Assembly: GCF_000002235.5 (NCBI RefSeq)
Contig: NW_022145609.1
Span: 22,990,408 to 23,054,407 of the forward strand
Source of the DNA: Strongylocentrotus purpuratus
Lineage: Eukaryota > Echinodermata > Echinoidea > Camarodonta > Strongylocentrotidae
Reading direction: 5' to 3'
Length of the DNA stretch: 64,000 nt
The notes under the pieces were generated by a model. That model saw nothing but the letters and a program-made list of their open reading frames with translations, did not search any database and was not told where the DNA came from. The first letter of the stretch is position 1; every line of letters starts with the position of its first letter. Positions 63,152-64,000 of the stretch are shown one piece after another. The position numbers and the translations under genes are program-made.

Positions 63152-63912
63152 CTTAACCCTTACTGTACTGGGGGGGGGGGCCTGGGAGGCCCCCCCCCTC
63201 GACATTTTCGAAGATTGCGCCGCAACCGCTTGAAATTTTGAATTGTCGTTTCATGACTTTTTTCCCTCAAGTCTTACGCACCTTTTGATACCATTTTCGT
63301 CGCAATCGGATATACCTGTGAGGTGTTACATAACAATTAGTATGCGCATGTCATCAAAAATATGCTATAATTGCATATATTCATGTACAAGCAGAAATGT
63401 GAATACAGGTTTAGATGTATTCCTTCCTAAGTGGGTGACATGAATTGATATCGAATTGCTTTTATATGTTTCTTAAAGTAACTTGATGTATTCCAGAACA
63501 AAAGAATACATAAGAAATAAAAACAATAGATATAATAAGAAATTAAAAAACAATAAAATACATAAGAAAATAAATATTTGAAAATCGCATCAAATTTGCA
63601 TAAATTATCATTATTAATTACATCAAAATAAATATTTTGTGTTGGAGAAGAAGTTTCATATGAATAATGAGTTTCAACATTCAAAAAGTGGAGTTTGACA
63701 CGTTTTCTGTAAAATGCATTATTAGCATTTTGCATAATTAATTAGGCTATAACGACAAAAATTTGCATATTCGCAAAAAACTAATTACACCATCTTGTTC
63801 GTTACGTAAATATCTACAAACATGCAAATTTTCGTGTTCATCGGACATCCGGCGGCCGAGATCATAGGAGGTCAGGAGGTGCTCAAAATAGCCCAGTACA
63901 GTAAGGGTTAAC
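63152..63912. mobile_element. TTAACCCTTACTGTACTGGG inverted-repeat element
   Basis: The left end is mirrored by CCCAGTACAGTAAGGGTTAA. G and C runs lie just inside the left end, and the interior has AATTTGCATA motifs like 40060-40835, so it is a related family with its own termini. Confidence 0.8.
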
Positions 63913-64000
63913 GTATTTGAATAACAAGCAAAAACAAGGAAATGTATGTAATACTATCACATGTAATTCCTCCTTCCATGAGATACGCAGTAATCTTGAG

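Overview
This is animal nuclear DNA, most likely from an echinoderm and perhaps a sea urchin. The reasons are two intron-rich genes with canonical GT-AG splicing, AT-rich introns and intergenic DNA, a sea-urchin-egg-lectin (SUEL) domain, tRNA-derived SINEs, LINE fragments and dozens of short inverted-repeat elements (MITEs). The species call is inference. There are no bacterial operons, rRNA genes or CRISPR arrays. Start codons in long frames here are often not ATG, so only spliced models were trusted.

Left part (1-6,000): a minus-strand, three-exon gene for a small secreted lectin. A signal-peptide exon (5971-5890), an acidic and serine-rich linker exon (3720-3562) and a SUEL/Gal-lectin domain exon (2108-1792) all join in phase 1 and give 185 residues. 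Its introns carry two MITE families, one nested in another.

Middle left (6,000-24,600): no convincing host gene. It holds MITEs, SINEs, a minus-strand LINE reverse-transcriptase fragment split by a MITE, a plus-strand LINE endonuclease fragment beside a broken Ty3/gypsy fossil, a 110-bp satellite array, a tandem duplication, and an inverted-repeat element carrying a captured C2H2 zinc-finger fragment.

Right part (24,600-61,700): one large plus-strand gene, NUP155, encoding the inner-ring nucleoporin Nup155. All exons from 30,057 to the stop at 59,859 join in frame (4,215 coding bases, 1,404 residues plus stop). A candidate first exon ATG GCG at 24,631 would bring it to 1,406 residues, against about 1,391 in human. 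Intron 3 looks like a minor-spliceosome (U12) intron. The 5' splice site of exon 4 has been duplicated by a hAT-like insertion. Exons 6 and 14 have partial tandem copies in the neighbouring introns. A 26-bp minisatellite abuts the acceptor of exon 17. The introns hold many related MITEs, several with TTAA or TA target sites.

Right end (61,700-64,000): simple repeats and one TTAA-flanked inverted-repeat element, with no gene seen. The two genes are unrelated in function: one encodes an extracellular carbohydrate-binding protein, the other a structural part of the nuclear pore.
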